A DNA stretch of 19,055 nucleotides from SZUA-230 sp964581095 (lineage in GTDB: Bacteria; Bacteroidota; Bacteroidia; Cytophagales; Cyclobacteriaceae). Where the stretch lies: assembly GCA_964581095.1 (NCBI GenBank), contig CAZONK010000035.1, positions 1 through 19,055 on the forward strand. Reading direction: 5' to 3'. The notes beneath the pieces were generated by a model. It was not told the origin of the DNA, ran no database searches, and saw only the letters and a program-made list of their open reading frames with translations. The position numbers were made by a program, and so were the translations under genes. Below are positions 8,787 to 16,545 of the stretch, piece after piece (position 1 is the first letter of the stretch; each line of letters begins with the position of its first letter).

Positions 8787-10772
8787 TTAGAATTTGGCAA
8801 TTACCTGTGCTTTTATCTCGGATTTTTTAGCCCCTTGAATTCGGTTGGTTCCAGACCCGATAACCTCCCTGTCGTGGTAGTTTATCCTCGACCATTTTGC
8901 CCAAAATGATAAATGGCGTGATATTTTTCTTTTGAAAAGGATAAAATATTTTATTGCATTTCCTCTGTAAGAAGGTACAGAAAAGGAATATAATAAGTCT
9001 GGTTCGTATACGTAGAATGTATTTTCAGGTGTTTGAGTATCTACAAGGGCAAATCGGGCAGTAATTGACATTTTAGAATATTTAATCAATATATCCTGAT
9101 ATATAAGGTTACCAGAATTAATGCTTGTAATGTGATTGGCAATGGAATGCCATACACTGATTCTTAATGCAACATTTTCAGTTAGGTGTATTTTAGAATC
9201 CAGATTGATGTGTGTTAATTTTTGTTGCAATGTCTGAAACGATTTTACTGAAGATTGCTTTACACTTTTTTCTTTAGAGCGTGCCCTAATATAAAATTTT
9301 GTATTGAATGGACCTTTTTCGAATGATACATTCATCATTATATCGCTACCATGGGACGGACTTTTGGTACTATATGTAAGCCATGGGAAAGTGTATAAAT
9401 CTGCAAAAAATGAAAAAGTAAGATACTCAAATGGTGCAAGCTTCATTCCCCAATAGGTACCTTTTTCATTGTTTGCTTTTGTCGATTCTCTAAAAGCCTG
9501 GAAGGCATAATTACTATTGAAATCCCTGGAATAATTTCTAAACAAAAAAATACCATCTACCTTATGCGAAAATGAAATAATAGACCCTGCAATGTGCGCG
9601 GTTCCGCCTGAATTTGAATAAGCTGATTCACCAAAAAATACAACATTCTTTTTCCGGTATTCAAGATTAATTCCACTTACGAAACTCTTAGTTCCTGTTA
9701 AATTATAGTTTTTATAACTGCCGGAAGGAAGGGCTAGCTCCTTATCCAGATGATTGAAAAGAAATGAACTTCCAATTTTAAAGTTTCTGTTAAAGGGAAG
9801 TGATAGATTTAGTCCAACTACCTGGGCAGTAACCTTTTTTCTTTTTTCTATTTCAGAATTAGTACGGTGATACCCGGAAGAGGGCATTGATAAAATATTG
9901 CCATATTCACCAATTCTTGCATCTACATTTTGGCGTGAGTAGAAAGTGGAGATTGATATCTTTCCTATACTCATTTCAATAGCTCCACCATGAAATGAAC
10001 CAAATTCTGACGATGAAGACATGGGTTGAAATTTTGTTTGGTTTCTTTTAACAGTCAGGATTGATTCTCGGCCTTTACCAATAAAAAAGCCGCCTCCTGC
10101 CACAAGGCCTTGTCCCCAAAGTGTAGTAAAGTCTCCAATAATCAATTGTTTTACAAATCGTTTACCCTGGTACTGGGCAAATCCACCAATATGATCGAAC
10201 CCATAGTACTTTTCCTTCGTATCCCAATATATTTTTTCACCGGCATCTTTTTCAACCACCAGGCCAAATTTGAGTTGTGAATTATCTGTAACTCTTAGTT
10301 TAGAAAGTATCCTTTCAGGGGTACCGTTGAACGAATTGTTAGTATAACCATCTTGTTGTTCCAGTACTCGTTCAATTCGTATCAACCCATAGCCACTCCA
10401 ATCCTGTGATACTTTTTGGTGCGAAACTGTCGCGAATAATTTAAGTTTCTCAATGGAGGAGGAATTAAGTCCTTCAACATTTTGTAATTCATAAATGGAT
10501 GTAAATTGTCCGTATTCAGATTTGTATGCAATTATTTTGTCAATTTCATCTTCTGTTAATATATATAGTGAACTCAATTCCTCCCTGGAAACTTGATTTA
10601 GGTCGAATGGATGTAAAGACTTTTCCGTTAGATAAGCGAATAATTCATTGTCTGTTGTATTGATTGCATTAAAATCATAAACTTCGGTTATCCAGTTTTC
10701 ATGATCTGTCTGGGAAAGAGCCTGGAAGTTAATAAACACCAAAAAGGACCATATACCATTTCTGATGCTCAT
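8787..10772 (-). CDS. Helix-hairpin-helix domain protein with C-terminal outer-membrane beta-barrel
   Basis: Uncharacterised Bacteroidota family. The 661-aa product has a signal peptide (1 to about 20, ending 'FQALSQ'), then a ComEA-like double helix-hairpin-helix module (about 53-115, 'PFDLNQVSREEL' and 'YELQNVEGL'), then about 540 residues of alternating aromatic/polar strands that look like a large outer-membrane barrel. The last residue is Phe ('KAQVIAKF'), the usual barrel-insertion signature. A Gly/aromatic motif 'GDFTTLWGQGLVAGGGFF' at 213-230 looks characteristic of the family. The glycines of both HhH hairpins are lost ('YILT' and 'GLNS' where ComEA has GIG-type turns), so DNA binding should not be assumed. 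It overlaps the upstream gene by 4 nt (ATGA), implying translational coupling with the PorV-like protein. Location at the outer membrane is a good inference; function is unknown. Confidence 0.82.
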   Translation of the reverse strand: MSIRNGIWSFLVFINFQALSQTDHENWITEVYDFNAINTTDNELFAYLTEKSLHPFDLNQVSREELSSLYILTEDEIDKIIAYKSEYGQFTSIYELQNVEGLNSSSIEKLKLFATVSHQKVSQDWSGYGLIRIERVLEQQDGYTNNSFNGTPERILSKLRVTDNSQLKFGLVVEKDAGEKIYWDTKEKYYGFDHIGGFAQYQGKRFVKQLIIGDFTTLWGQGLVAGGGFFIGKGRESILTVKRNQTKFQPMSSSSEFGSFHGGAIEMSIGKISISTFYSRQNVDARIGEYGNILSMPSSGYHRTNSEIEKRKKVTAQVVGLNLSLPFNRNFKIGSSFLFNHLDKELALPSGSYKNYNLTGTKSFVSGINLEYRKKNVVFFGESAYSNSGGTAHIAGSIISFSHKVDGIFLFRNYSRDFNSNYAFQAFRESTKANNEKGTYWGMKLAPFEYLTFSFFADLYTFPWLTYSTKSPSHGSDIMMNVSFEKGPFNTKFYIRARSKEKSVKQSSVKSFQTLQQKLTHINLDSKIHLTENVALRISVWHSIANHITSINSGNLIYQDILIKYSKMSITARFALVDTQTPENTFYVYEPDLLYSFSVPSYRGNAIKYFILFKRKISRHLSFWAKWSRINYHDREVIGSGTNRIQGAKKSEIKAQVIAKF

Positions 10773-11575
10773 TGTTTGTAGTCGTAAGTAAGTGCAATTG
10801 AATGAGATCTGCCCAGCAGGGGATGGTTTTGAAGTGCATAGTCGAATTTTAACTTTTTATGATGAAATCCACATCCGAAGGAAAACCAGGATGGGCTTGA
10901 ATTGAAACCTGCTCGTAGATGCAGGGCCTTGAGTTGATATTCGAGGCCTGTTTTAACCTGCAATGGATCAAACATGTTTTTATTAACCTGCAAACTGAGA
11001 ATAAGTGAATGAGTAGGAAGATAACTGATTCCTGTAATGAGTTGTGTAGGATACCTTTCCCCTGATATTTTTGAAATTTCTGCCTGGGAAACATTTTTTA
11101 TAGATGCTCCGAAACGAATTTCCGGAGTTAACCTGGCTACACCCCCCAAATCGAAAGAAATCAAACTTTTGGACCCAAACCCTTCTATATTTATTTGGTG
11201 ATAGATAATTGAACCACCTATTGCAGCTATACCAAGGGTATTTCCGTAACCTGCTATTATTTTTGTATGATTAAAGAGTTCGTCACCAAACCTTGAGATA
11301 CCTATCGCTGCAAATCCTGATTTTATTCTCTTATTTACCGCGACAAAAGCGGTTGATAAATCTGCCAGTTCAAAACGGTTATAATATCCCACGCTAACTG
11401 ATTCATTTTCTAAATAACCAAGTGCCCCTGGATTGTTAAATATTGAGAAGATATCGTTGTAGGTAACAGATGCATTTGCAACTGCATTGGATTGGGGGCC
11501 AATAAACTCTGAGTTCTGGCAATAACAAGTGGTTGAAAGCAGGAGGTGAGCTAATAAAATTTCTTTATGAATCAT
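10769..11575 (-). CDS. PorV/PorQ-like outer-membrane beta-barrel protein
   Basis: Predicted outer-membrane barrel of 268 aa, with a signal peptide (1 to about 20, ending 'TTCYCQ'). The N-terminal motif, a short Ala-rich run followed by 'DIFSIFNNPGALGYLENESV', is the pattern of the PorV/PorQ and FadL-like barrels, where an 'NPA/NPG' turn lies just after the first helix. The rest alternates short amphipathic strands and ends 'IALTYDYKQ'. PorV and PorQ are parts of the type IX secretion system, but this protein is shorter (PorV is around 390 aa) and has no T9SS gene beside it, so a T9SS role is only possible. It lies upstream of, and is coupled by a 4-nt overlap to, the HhH-barrel gene, which suggests the two products work together. 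It follows the Omp85-like gene after 125 nt. The family call is moderately sure; function is unknown. Confidence 0.7.
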   Translation of the reverse strand: MIHKEILLAHLLLSTTCYCQNSEFIGPQSNAVANASVTYNDIFSIFNNPGALGYLENESVSVGYYNRFELADLSTAFVAVNKRIKSGFAAIGISRFGDELFNHTKIIAGYGNTLGIAAIGGSIIYHQINIEGFGSKSLISFDLGGVARLTPEIRFGASIKNVSQAEISKISGERYPTQLITGISYLPTHSLILSLQVNKNMFDPLQVKTGLEYQLKALHLRAGFNSSPSWFSFGCGFHHKKLKFDYALQNHPLLGRSHSIALTYDYKQ

Positions 11576-11670
11576 GTGATAAACGTAACAGGAGTGTTTC
11601 GTTATTCCATGAAAGAGAATCCCTTAATATTATTGATTATACTGTAATAGAGTTAGTAATGAGCAATTGT

Positions 11671-11687
11671 TTTGCAAAATTTGCAAA
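11671..11687. repeat. Tandem palindrome (two TTTGCAAA units)
   Basis: The 17-nt element consists of two copies of the perfect 8-bp palindrome TTTGCAAA (11671-11678 and 11680-11687) separated by a single A. It lies in the 125-nt gap between the stop of the Omp85-like gene and the start of the PorV-like gene, about 96 nt upstream of the latter. It lacks the GC-rich stem and U-tract of a terminator. A regulator-binding site is one reading; chance in AT-rich DNA is another. Confidence 0.4.
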
Positions 11688-11700
11688 TTGAAGCAATAAA

Positions 11701-13161
11701 CTAAAATTCCTTTCGGAAATTTATATAAAATCCATTTTGAAATTCTGAATTTACCGTAAACTCAGTTCGGATTACAAGATCATACATAGTAAAAAAGTCT
11801 AATCCAATTCCGGATCCCCAAATGAACTTGTTTGTCAATCGTGTATTTTGATCCCCGCCTTCAAGGTTATTTACAAGCCCAAAGTCGAAATAAGTTTTCA
11901 GATAAATTGATAGTGGAAAAGTCTGGAATTGTTCAAGAGGAATTGCATCCACGTTTTTTGTAATCGATAGTAATTCTTTCTTGAAGGAAGTTTTATTTAG
12001 AAAGTAACTCTTGCCTTCAATTGTGTTAAGTTCAAAGCCCCTCACAATTTCAGTTCCATATCCAAGGCCGGTTGAATTTGCATAATCTTGTTTGCTTGGG
12101 AAGCTGATATATGTACTTGAGTGGTTGGAGATGAAAAATCTTTTATTTAATTCCCAGTATTTTGAGTAAGAACTAAATATATTGAACATATTCACATCCC
12201 CGAATATTCCCAGTCCCTTTTTAATCGCTGATATCTTAAATCTATAACCATTTAGAGGATATGCAATAATATCCCGATGATCAGATACAAATGAATAACC
12301 TAGTATAAATGATCTTTGCTCATATACCCCTCCTCTAAAGTAGTTTGGATTTAATGCAATAACGGTGTCTCCGACCCAAACATTACTATAAATTAAGCCA
12401 AAACCATGTGAATTATAAAAGGAATTTCTTCGTGTGAGTTCTATTTCAGTCCTAAAGTTTCTCTTGATTACACTTTCAGAATCTACGAATAATCGATCAT
12501 GGTCCACTGTTCCAACAGCAGTGTTGGTGTTTTCACCATAGTCCACTTTAAATCCCAATCCTGTTCGTTGGTTTCGGTCGATATATGGAACAAAATATTG
12601 CAATCCAAACTGTTTTGTATAGCCACCCTGAACAAGAAATGCCAGTCGTTCATTTCGACCACGAAAATTATATTGTGTGAATTTGATGCCATAATTCAAT
12701 CTTGAAAAATCTGCATCTTGGTTTTGTACCCAATCATTAAAGTTCCGGTCAACGAAATCAATTTTAGGGATAGGATAAAAATACCACCTTTCTTTAACAT
12801 CAATCTGAATGACAACCCTATCATCTGACAAATCGTAGGAAGTAATATCAACCGTATTAAATAAACTTGTATTATAAACCTTGTTTCTATCAATTTTTAA
12901 GAGTTCTTGTAATTCCCAATACGAATAGCGTGCCCCCGGAAGTACATCAAGTTCACGTGTTATTATATGTTCTTTGGTTCGCTTATTTCCAGTGATAAGT
13001 ATTTTGTCTATTACAACAATTCGCGCAAGTGAATCATAAACTAAAGTTTCAGATTCTTCTTTGTCCTGATTTGGTTGAGCATAAGTATTCAGTACAACAC
13101 CCATAAATAGTATGGTGCATAGTGCAACAAATTGCGCTAATTTTGTACAGGAATTCAACAT
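11701..13161 (-). CDS. Omp85/BamA-TamA family outer-membrane protein with one POTRA domain
   Basis: Predicted outer-membrane assembly or export barrel. With the ATG at 13161 it has 486 aa; an in-frame TTG four codons upstream is less likely. A signal peptide (1 to about 29, ending 'LNTYAQ') precedes a Glu/Asp-rich linker and a single POTRA domain (about 49-124) that contains 'DKILITGNKRTKEHIITREL' and the downstream 'LFNTVDI'. About 360 residues of beta-barrel follow and end in Phe ('NFRKEF'). Typical BamA has five POTRA domains and TamA three, so this is one of the short Omp85 variants common in Bacteroidota, not the essential BamA. It is the first of three outer-membrane genes on this strand, with a 125-nt gap to the next. 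Whether it inserts the neighbouring barrels is conjecture. The superfamily call is firm; the specific role is unknown. Confidence 0.85.
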   Translation of the reverse strand: MLNSCTKLAQFVALCTILFMGVVLNTYAQPNQDKEESETLVYDSLARIVVIDKILITGNKRTKEHIITRELDVLPGARYSYWELQELLKIDRNKVYNTSLFNTVDITSYDLSDDRVVIQIDVKERWYFYPIPKIDFVDRNFNDWVQNQDADFSRLNYGIKFTQYNFRGRNERLAFLVQGGYTKQFGLQYFVPYIDRNQRTGLGFKVDYGENTNTAVGTVDHDRLFVDSESVIKRNFRTEIELTRRNSFYNSHGFGLIYSNVWVGDTVIALNPNYFRGGVYEQRSFILGYSFVSDHRDIIAYPLNGYRFKISAIKKGLGIFGDVNMFNIFSSYSKYWELNKRFFISNHSSTYISFPSKQDYANSTGLGYGTEIVRGFELNTIEGKSYFLNKTSFKKELLSITKNVDAIPLEQFQTFPLSIYLKTYFDFGLVNNLEGGDQNTRLTNKFIWGSGIGLDFFTMYDLVIRTEFTVNSEFQNGFYINFRKEF

Positions 13162-13253
13162 TATATCAACCAATAATATTCAATTAGACCCAAATTTCTA
13201 CCTTTTATTTAAGAATAACCTTGTTAGGTAACCAAAAAAAACCAGCATATCAA

Positions 13254-13481
13254 ATGGAAATTAAAAAGATAGCCAGAAAAATCTTTATATTCCCAATCAT
13301 TTTTTATCAATATATTATATCTCCATTCTTCCCAAGCTCGTGTCGTTATACGCCTACATGTTCCAGTTATTCAAAGCAGGCAATTTTAAAACACGGCCTT
13401 TTTAAAGGAACAAAATTAAGCATTAAAAGGATCACAAAATGCCACCCATGGGGTGGTAGCGGCTATGACCCTGTCCCATAA
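13254..13481 (+). CDS. yidD: Membrane protein insertion efficiency factor YidD
   Basis: Small inner-face membrane protein thought to help YidC-dependent insertion of membrane proteins. The ATG at 13254 gives 75 aa, the normal YidD size; an in-frame TTG 11 codons upstream (13221) would add residues with no family support. A hydrophobic N-terminal amphipathic segment (about 10-25) leads to the family signature 'CRYTPTCSSYSKQAI' and the closing 'CHPWGGSGYDPVP', so all three conserved cysteines are present. YidD genes often lie with rnpA and yidC; here the gene is instead convergent with lgt, and its last 19 nt overlap the 3' end of lgt. The Omp85-like gene starts divergently 92 nt upstream. No clear promoter box was found in that gap. 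Identification is secure from the motifs. Confidence 0.95.
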   Translation: MEIKKIARKIFIFPIIFYQYIISPFFPSSCRYTPTCSSYSKQAILKHGLFKGTKLSIKRITKCHPWGGSGYDPVP

Positions 13482-14566
13482 CTTTTATTCTTAAACGAAT
13501 TTATTAATATATACAAACCCCAAATCACCATGGGTATACTTAACCACTGTCCCATGTTTAGAGGAATATTATTTTCAAAATCAACTTGATTTACCTTAAA
13601 AAACTCATGCACAAATCTCATTGAAAATAGTAGTACTAAAAACAGTCCAAATATTCTTCCTGAAGGTGTTTTTTCCTTCCGTAGGTTCCATAAATATAAC
13701 AGAAGGATAAAAAGTAAAAATGAGGTAATCGACTCATAAAGTTGTGTTGGGTGTCTGGGAACACCAAGTAATTCAATGGTTGCCGACCGCCCCGAAATAG
13801 TATATTCAATTGGTTTCGATGTATCCATGGTTACATGGTCAGATATATAACTGTATCTGCCACCAAATATATTTGGAACATTATTTTCGATGTATGATCG
13901 CTGTTGATTGTCATCAGTGCCTCTTTCAAAAGTCAAATTTGCTGTAATTGGCACATATATCCCTTCTGCAATTTTATCATGTTTGGTAAAGGATACGTCC
14001 TCCACAGGGCTGGAAGACGAGGTAAGAGCCTCAGAACCAAACCTTGAAAAGACAAATCCATACTCTGATTCTGAGGGATGACCATAAATTTCAGAGTTCA
14101 TCAGATTGCCAAATCGTATTAAAGCTCCGGTAATTGCAACCACAATTGCTATCCTGTCAGCTACTTTTAAAAATGTCCAGTCTTTTTTTCTCTGCCGGGC
14201 AAATAACCACATGGCAATAAAAATGGCGATTCCAGCTCCGTGACTTGCCAGTCCTCCTTCCCAGATCTTTATAATGCTAATGGGGTTTGCTAAATATTTG
14301 TCAGGTTCATAGAAAAGCACATGACCAAGGCGCGCACCAATAATTGTTGCTATTACAATGTAAACTGTAAGAGTTTCCACATCTTTTTCGGCTTGCTTTT
14401 TCAGCTTATCCACATCTGGTACTTCCGATTTAAACATTCGAATAAGTATTTGCTGGCTAATTAAAAACCCTAAAGCAAATAGCAGGCCATACCAACGGAT
14501 TGGTCGTGAGCCAATCGAAAAAATTTCCGGGTCAACATTCCAGATGAAATATAATAAAGTCGTCAT
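13463..14566 (-). CDS. lgt: Prolipoprotein diacylglyceryl transferase
   Basis: Transfers diacylglycerol from phosphatidylglycerol to the lipobox cysteine of prolipoproteins, the first step of bacterial lipoprotein maturation, in the inner membrane. Seven or so hydrophobic segments are visible. The hallmark residues are present: H109 in 'WEGGLASHGAG', R151, N154 and E159 in 'RFGNLMNSEIYG', 'RHPTQLYE' at 271-278, and 'RFVHEFFK' with 'MGQWLSIP' near the C-terminus. At 367 aa it is longer than E. coli Lgt (291 aa). Much of the excess is a hydrophilic Ser/Thr/Asp-rich loop (about 170-260) between the RFGN and RHPTQ motifs, which should face the periplasm. The start ATG at 14566 gives the expected N-terminal segment. 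It has its own candidate promoter just upstream, and its last codons overlap yidD on the other strand. The lipoprotein adaptor at 1381 would be one of its substrates. Confidence 0.96.
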   Translation of the reverse strand: MTTLLYFIWNVDPEIFSIGSRPIRWYGLLFALGFLISQQILIRMFKSEVPDVDKLKKQAEKDVETLTVYIVIATIIGARLGHVLFYEPDKYLANPISIIKIWEGGLASHGAGIAIFIAMWLFARQRKKDWTFLKVADRIAIVVAITGALIRFGNLMNSEIYGHPSESEYGFVFSRFGSEALTSSSSPVEDVSFTKHDKIAEGIYVPITANLTFERGTDDNQQRSYIENNVPNIFGGRYSYISDHVTMDTSKPIEYTISGRSATIELLGVPRHPTQLYESITSFLLFILLLYLWNLRKEKTPSGRIFGLFLVLLFSMRFVHEFFKVNQVDFENNIPLNMGQWLSIPMVIWGLYILINSFKNKSYGTGS

Positions 14567-14589
14567 TACCTACTTATTTTTTCGATCTG

Positions 14590-14597
14590 CAAAGATA
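14590..14597 (-). promoter_or_regulatory. Candidate -7 promoter box for lgt
   Basis: The minus strand reads TATCTTTG, a perfect TAnnTTTG box followed by GCA as often seen in Bacteroidota promoters. It lies 23 nt upstream of the lgt ATG, giving a leader of about 20 nt. The expected -33 TTG is not evident (TTCATG occurs in that place). It separates lgt from the acpP-fabF-rnc-nadE run, which ends 109 nt before lgt. Confidence 0.5.
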
Positions 14598-14675
14598 TAC
14601 GATTAAGCTAAATAACATGAAGTGTTTAACAAGAACTATTGCACTTAATATGTTCAATCGTTAATTTTATTATTG

Positions 14676-16544
14676 TTAAGGCATTTTGATTAACTCATCT
14701 ATTTCATCCTTAAATCCGGATGACAATATTGGGAATCTACACCATGTTCTGGGATCAATATTGAAATCATCTAAATGAAATGAAGGGGCAGTCCGTTCTC
14801 TTTTCCATTGATTTTTTGACCACATTTCGAAGAATTTAATGACATGGGATTTTAGCATTTTGTTATCGGTAATGTTCTTGTTAATCAAGTTTTGGTATGT
14901 TTCTATGGGCGATTGATGGTCACGTATTGCCAGGCGTTCTATTCTAAGCATTATATCATAAGGCATAAGGTCATCTTCATCACTTTGATTATTTTTCGAT
15001 GGTCGCAGTTCTGCGGTTGGTACCAGTTGATTCGTCCTCGATAATCCTTCAATTCCTAATGATTTTTCTGCCCATACGAGCCATTTTCTGATAAATGGTT
15101 TATCAATTCCGGCAATCGGGGCCAGGCTTCCACTTGTATCCCCGTCCATTGTTGCATAGCCTACATCACCTTCACTTCTATTCGATGTTACCAGAAGTAT
15201 AGCATTTTTGATATTTGCCAGCATCCAGATAATTGGCGAGCGAGCACGAGCTTGAATGTTTTGGAGCGTAATATCATCATTTTTCCACGTGAGATGCTCT
15301 CCAATTACTTCTTCAATTTTCGAAGTGTAGGACTCAAATACATCATCTACTGACCATCTTAAGAAATTCGCTCCCAGGAATTGTGTTAATTCGTTTGCTG
15401 CTTCAAAAGTTCTTTCAGAAGAATGTTTCGTTGCCTGATAACCGCAGGTTAGAAGTTGAGATACAACAAAACGATTTGCTTCGGATTTGTCCTTGGTGTC
15501 TACAACATCAAGAAGTTCAGATTTGCCAATTTGCTCCAAAAAATAACCCCAACCTGTTTCGTTGGAAGCCCTCCTGACCATTTCTGCTACCAGCACCGCA
15601 CACATGGCTGAATCAGCCCCACCACTGATTGATAGTACAAATCCTGAAGTTTTACTCTTCCGCAGATAATCAAATAATGCCAGGGAGGTTGCCTGGGCAA
15701 ACTCCTCTTCCCTGGAAATTGAAATTGATTCGACGGTGGCGGTGGCTGGGTTTTGAGTATTAATTGTGCAGTAAGTGATGTTATAGGGAAGAAATGATAA
15801 CGTTTTATTTTTGACTAGTAAACTTCCATTTTGAGCAACCATGATATCACCGTCATAGATCATTCTGCCAGCTTCATTACCCAGTGCATTGCAGTAAATA
15901 TAGGTGCAATTATATTTTTTCGAACTTGAGACTACAAGATGTTCCCTTTCCCTGGACTTTTCAAGGGCAAAATGACTTGCCGATGGATTAAGAATTATAT
16001 CAATTCCTCTCTTAATCAAACTATCAGCAGGCCTTCGTTCGCGCCAAGCATCTTCACAAATTTCAAATCCTACTTTAAATCCTTTGATATTGAAGATAAT
16101 ATCTCCAAAAGGTACAGTTTCGAGGCCAATAGGGAAGTTAATTATTTTTCCTGGCGACCAGGGTTTAAACCACCTGAATTCATAATGTACACCATCAATC
16201 GCCATGTTTTGTTTGGCAATAATTCCAAGTATTTTTTCATTGCTTATAATGCATGTACAGTTATAAATTTTACCTTGGTAGCAAACAGGTAATCCAACAG
16301 CTATGGTAATATCAATGCATTTCGAAGCAATCAGTGGCAAGTAGGATACTGCTTTTTCCGGTAACCATTTACTTAAGAAAAGGTCTTCACAACCATAACC
16401 CGAGAGGCATAACTCAGGAAGACAAAGCAACTCAATTTTATGTTTCTGCGCATCTTCAATAGCCCGTAAAATATTGGATACATTATGGTTCCAATCTACC
16501 GGAGTTTGGTTTAGTGCAGCTCCTCCTAAAGTTATTTTGTCCAT
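14676..16544 (-). CDS. nadE: Glutamine-dependent NAD+ synthase
   Basis: Last step of NAD synthesis: amidates nicotinic acid adenine dinucleotide, using ammonia released from glutamine by its own N-terminal domain. The nitrilase-like glutaminase domain (1 to about 270) has the complete Glu-Lys-Cys triad: E44 in 'CLPELCLSGY', K111 in 'AKQNMAIDG' and C163 in 'FEICEDAW'. The synthase domain (about 285-622) has the PP-loop 'SGGADS' at 307-312, 'NIQARARSP' near 429-437, and the family stretch 'TSNRSEGDVGYATMDGDTSG' at 453-472. Length (622 aa) is normal for the glutamine-dependent type. The gene starts a single nucleotide after the rnc stop, so it is almost surely the last gene of the acpP-fabF-rnc transcript. 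The ATG start is well placed in front of 'ITLGGAALNQTPVDW'. Confidence 0.96.
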   Translation of the reverse strand: MDKITLGGAALNQTPVDWNHNVSNILRAIEDAQKHKIELLCLPELCLSGYGCEDLFLSKWLPEKAVSYLPLIASKCIDITIAVGLPVCYQGKIYNCTCIISNEKILGIIAKQNMAIDGVHYEFRWFKPWSPGKIINFPIGLETVPFGDIIFNIKGFKVGFEICEDAWRERRPADSLIKRGIDIILNPSASHFALEKSREREHLVVSSSKKYNCTYIYCNALGNEAGRMIYDGDIMVAQNGSLLVKNKTLSFLPYNITYCTINTQNPATATVESISISREEEFAQATSLALFDYLRKSKTSGFVLSISGGADSAMCAVLVAEMVRRASNETGWGYFLEQIGKSELLDVVDTKDKSEANRFVVSQLLTCGYQATKHSSERTFEAANELTQFLGANFLRWSVDDVFESYTSKIEEVIGEHLTWKNDDITLQNIQARARSPIIWMLANIKNAILLVTSNRSEGDVGYATMDGDTSGSLAPIAGIDKPFIRKWLVWAEKSLGIEGLSRTNQLVPTAELRPSKNNQSDEDDLMPYDIMLRIERLAIRDHQSPIETYQNLINKNITDNKMLKSHVIKFFEMWSKNQWKRERTAPSFHLDDFNIDPRTWCRFPILSSGFKDEIDELIKMP

Positions 16545-16545
16545 C

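Noticed and set aside
8787..10772. HhH-barrel protein as a competence or DNA-uptake receptor
   Set aside because: The hairpin glycines needed for backbone contact with DNA are missing in both HhH units, and no com genes are nearby. Kept only as an open question.
10769..11575. Naming the PorV-like gene porV or porQ and calling a type IX secretion locus
   Set aside because: The protein is too short for either, similarity is at the fold and N-terminal motif level only, and no other T9SS component is in the window.
13138..13145. TAATTTTG on the plus strand as a promoter box for yidD
   Set aside because: It matches the -7 consensus but lies inside the Omp85-like coding sequence, 108 nt from the yidD ATG, with no -33 TTG at the proper spacing. 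Such matches are common by chance in AT-rich DNA.
13442..13456. Perfect 6-bp hairpin CCACCC-ATG-GGGTGG near the end of yidD, a possible terminator
   Set aside because: It lies inside the codons for the conserved YidD motif CHPWGG and has no T-run after it. The palindrome is explained by the protein sequence.
14610..14650. Inverted repeat AAGTG...CACTT in the nadE-lgt gap as a terminator
   Set aside because: Five-base stem with a 16-base AT-rich loop and no T-run; too weak to support.
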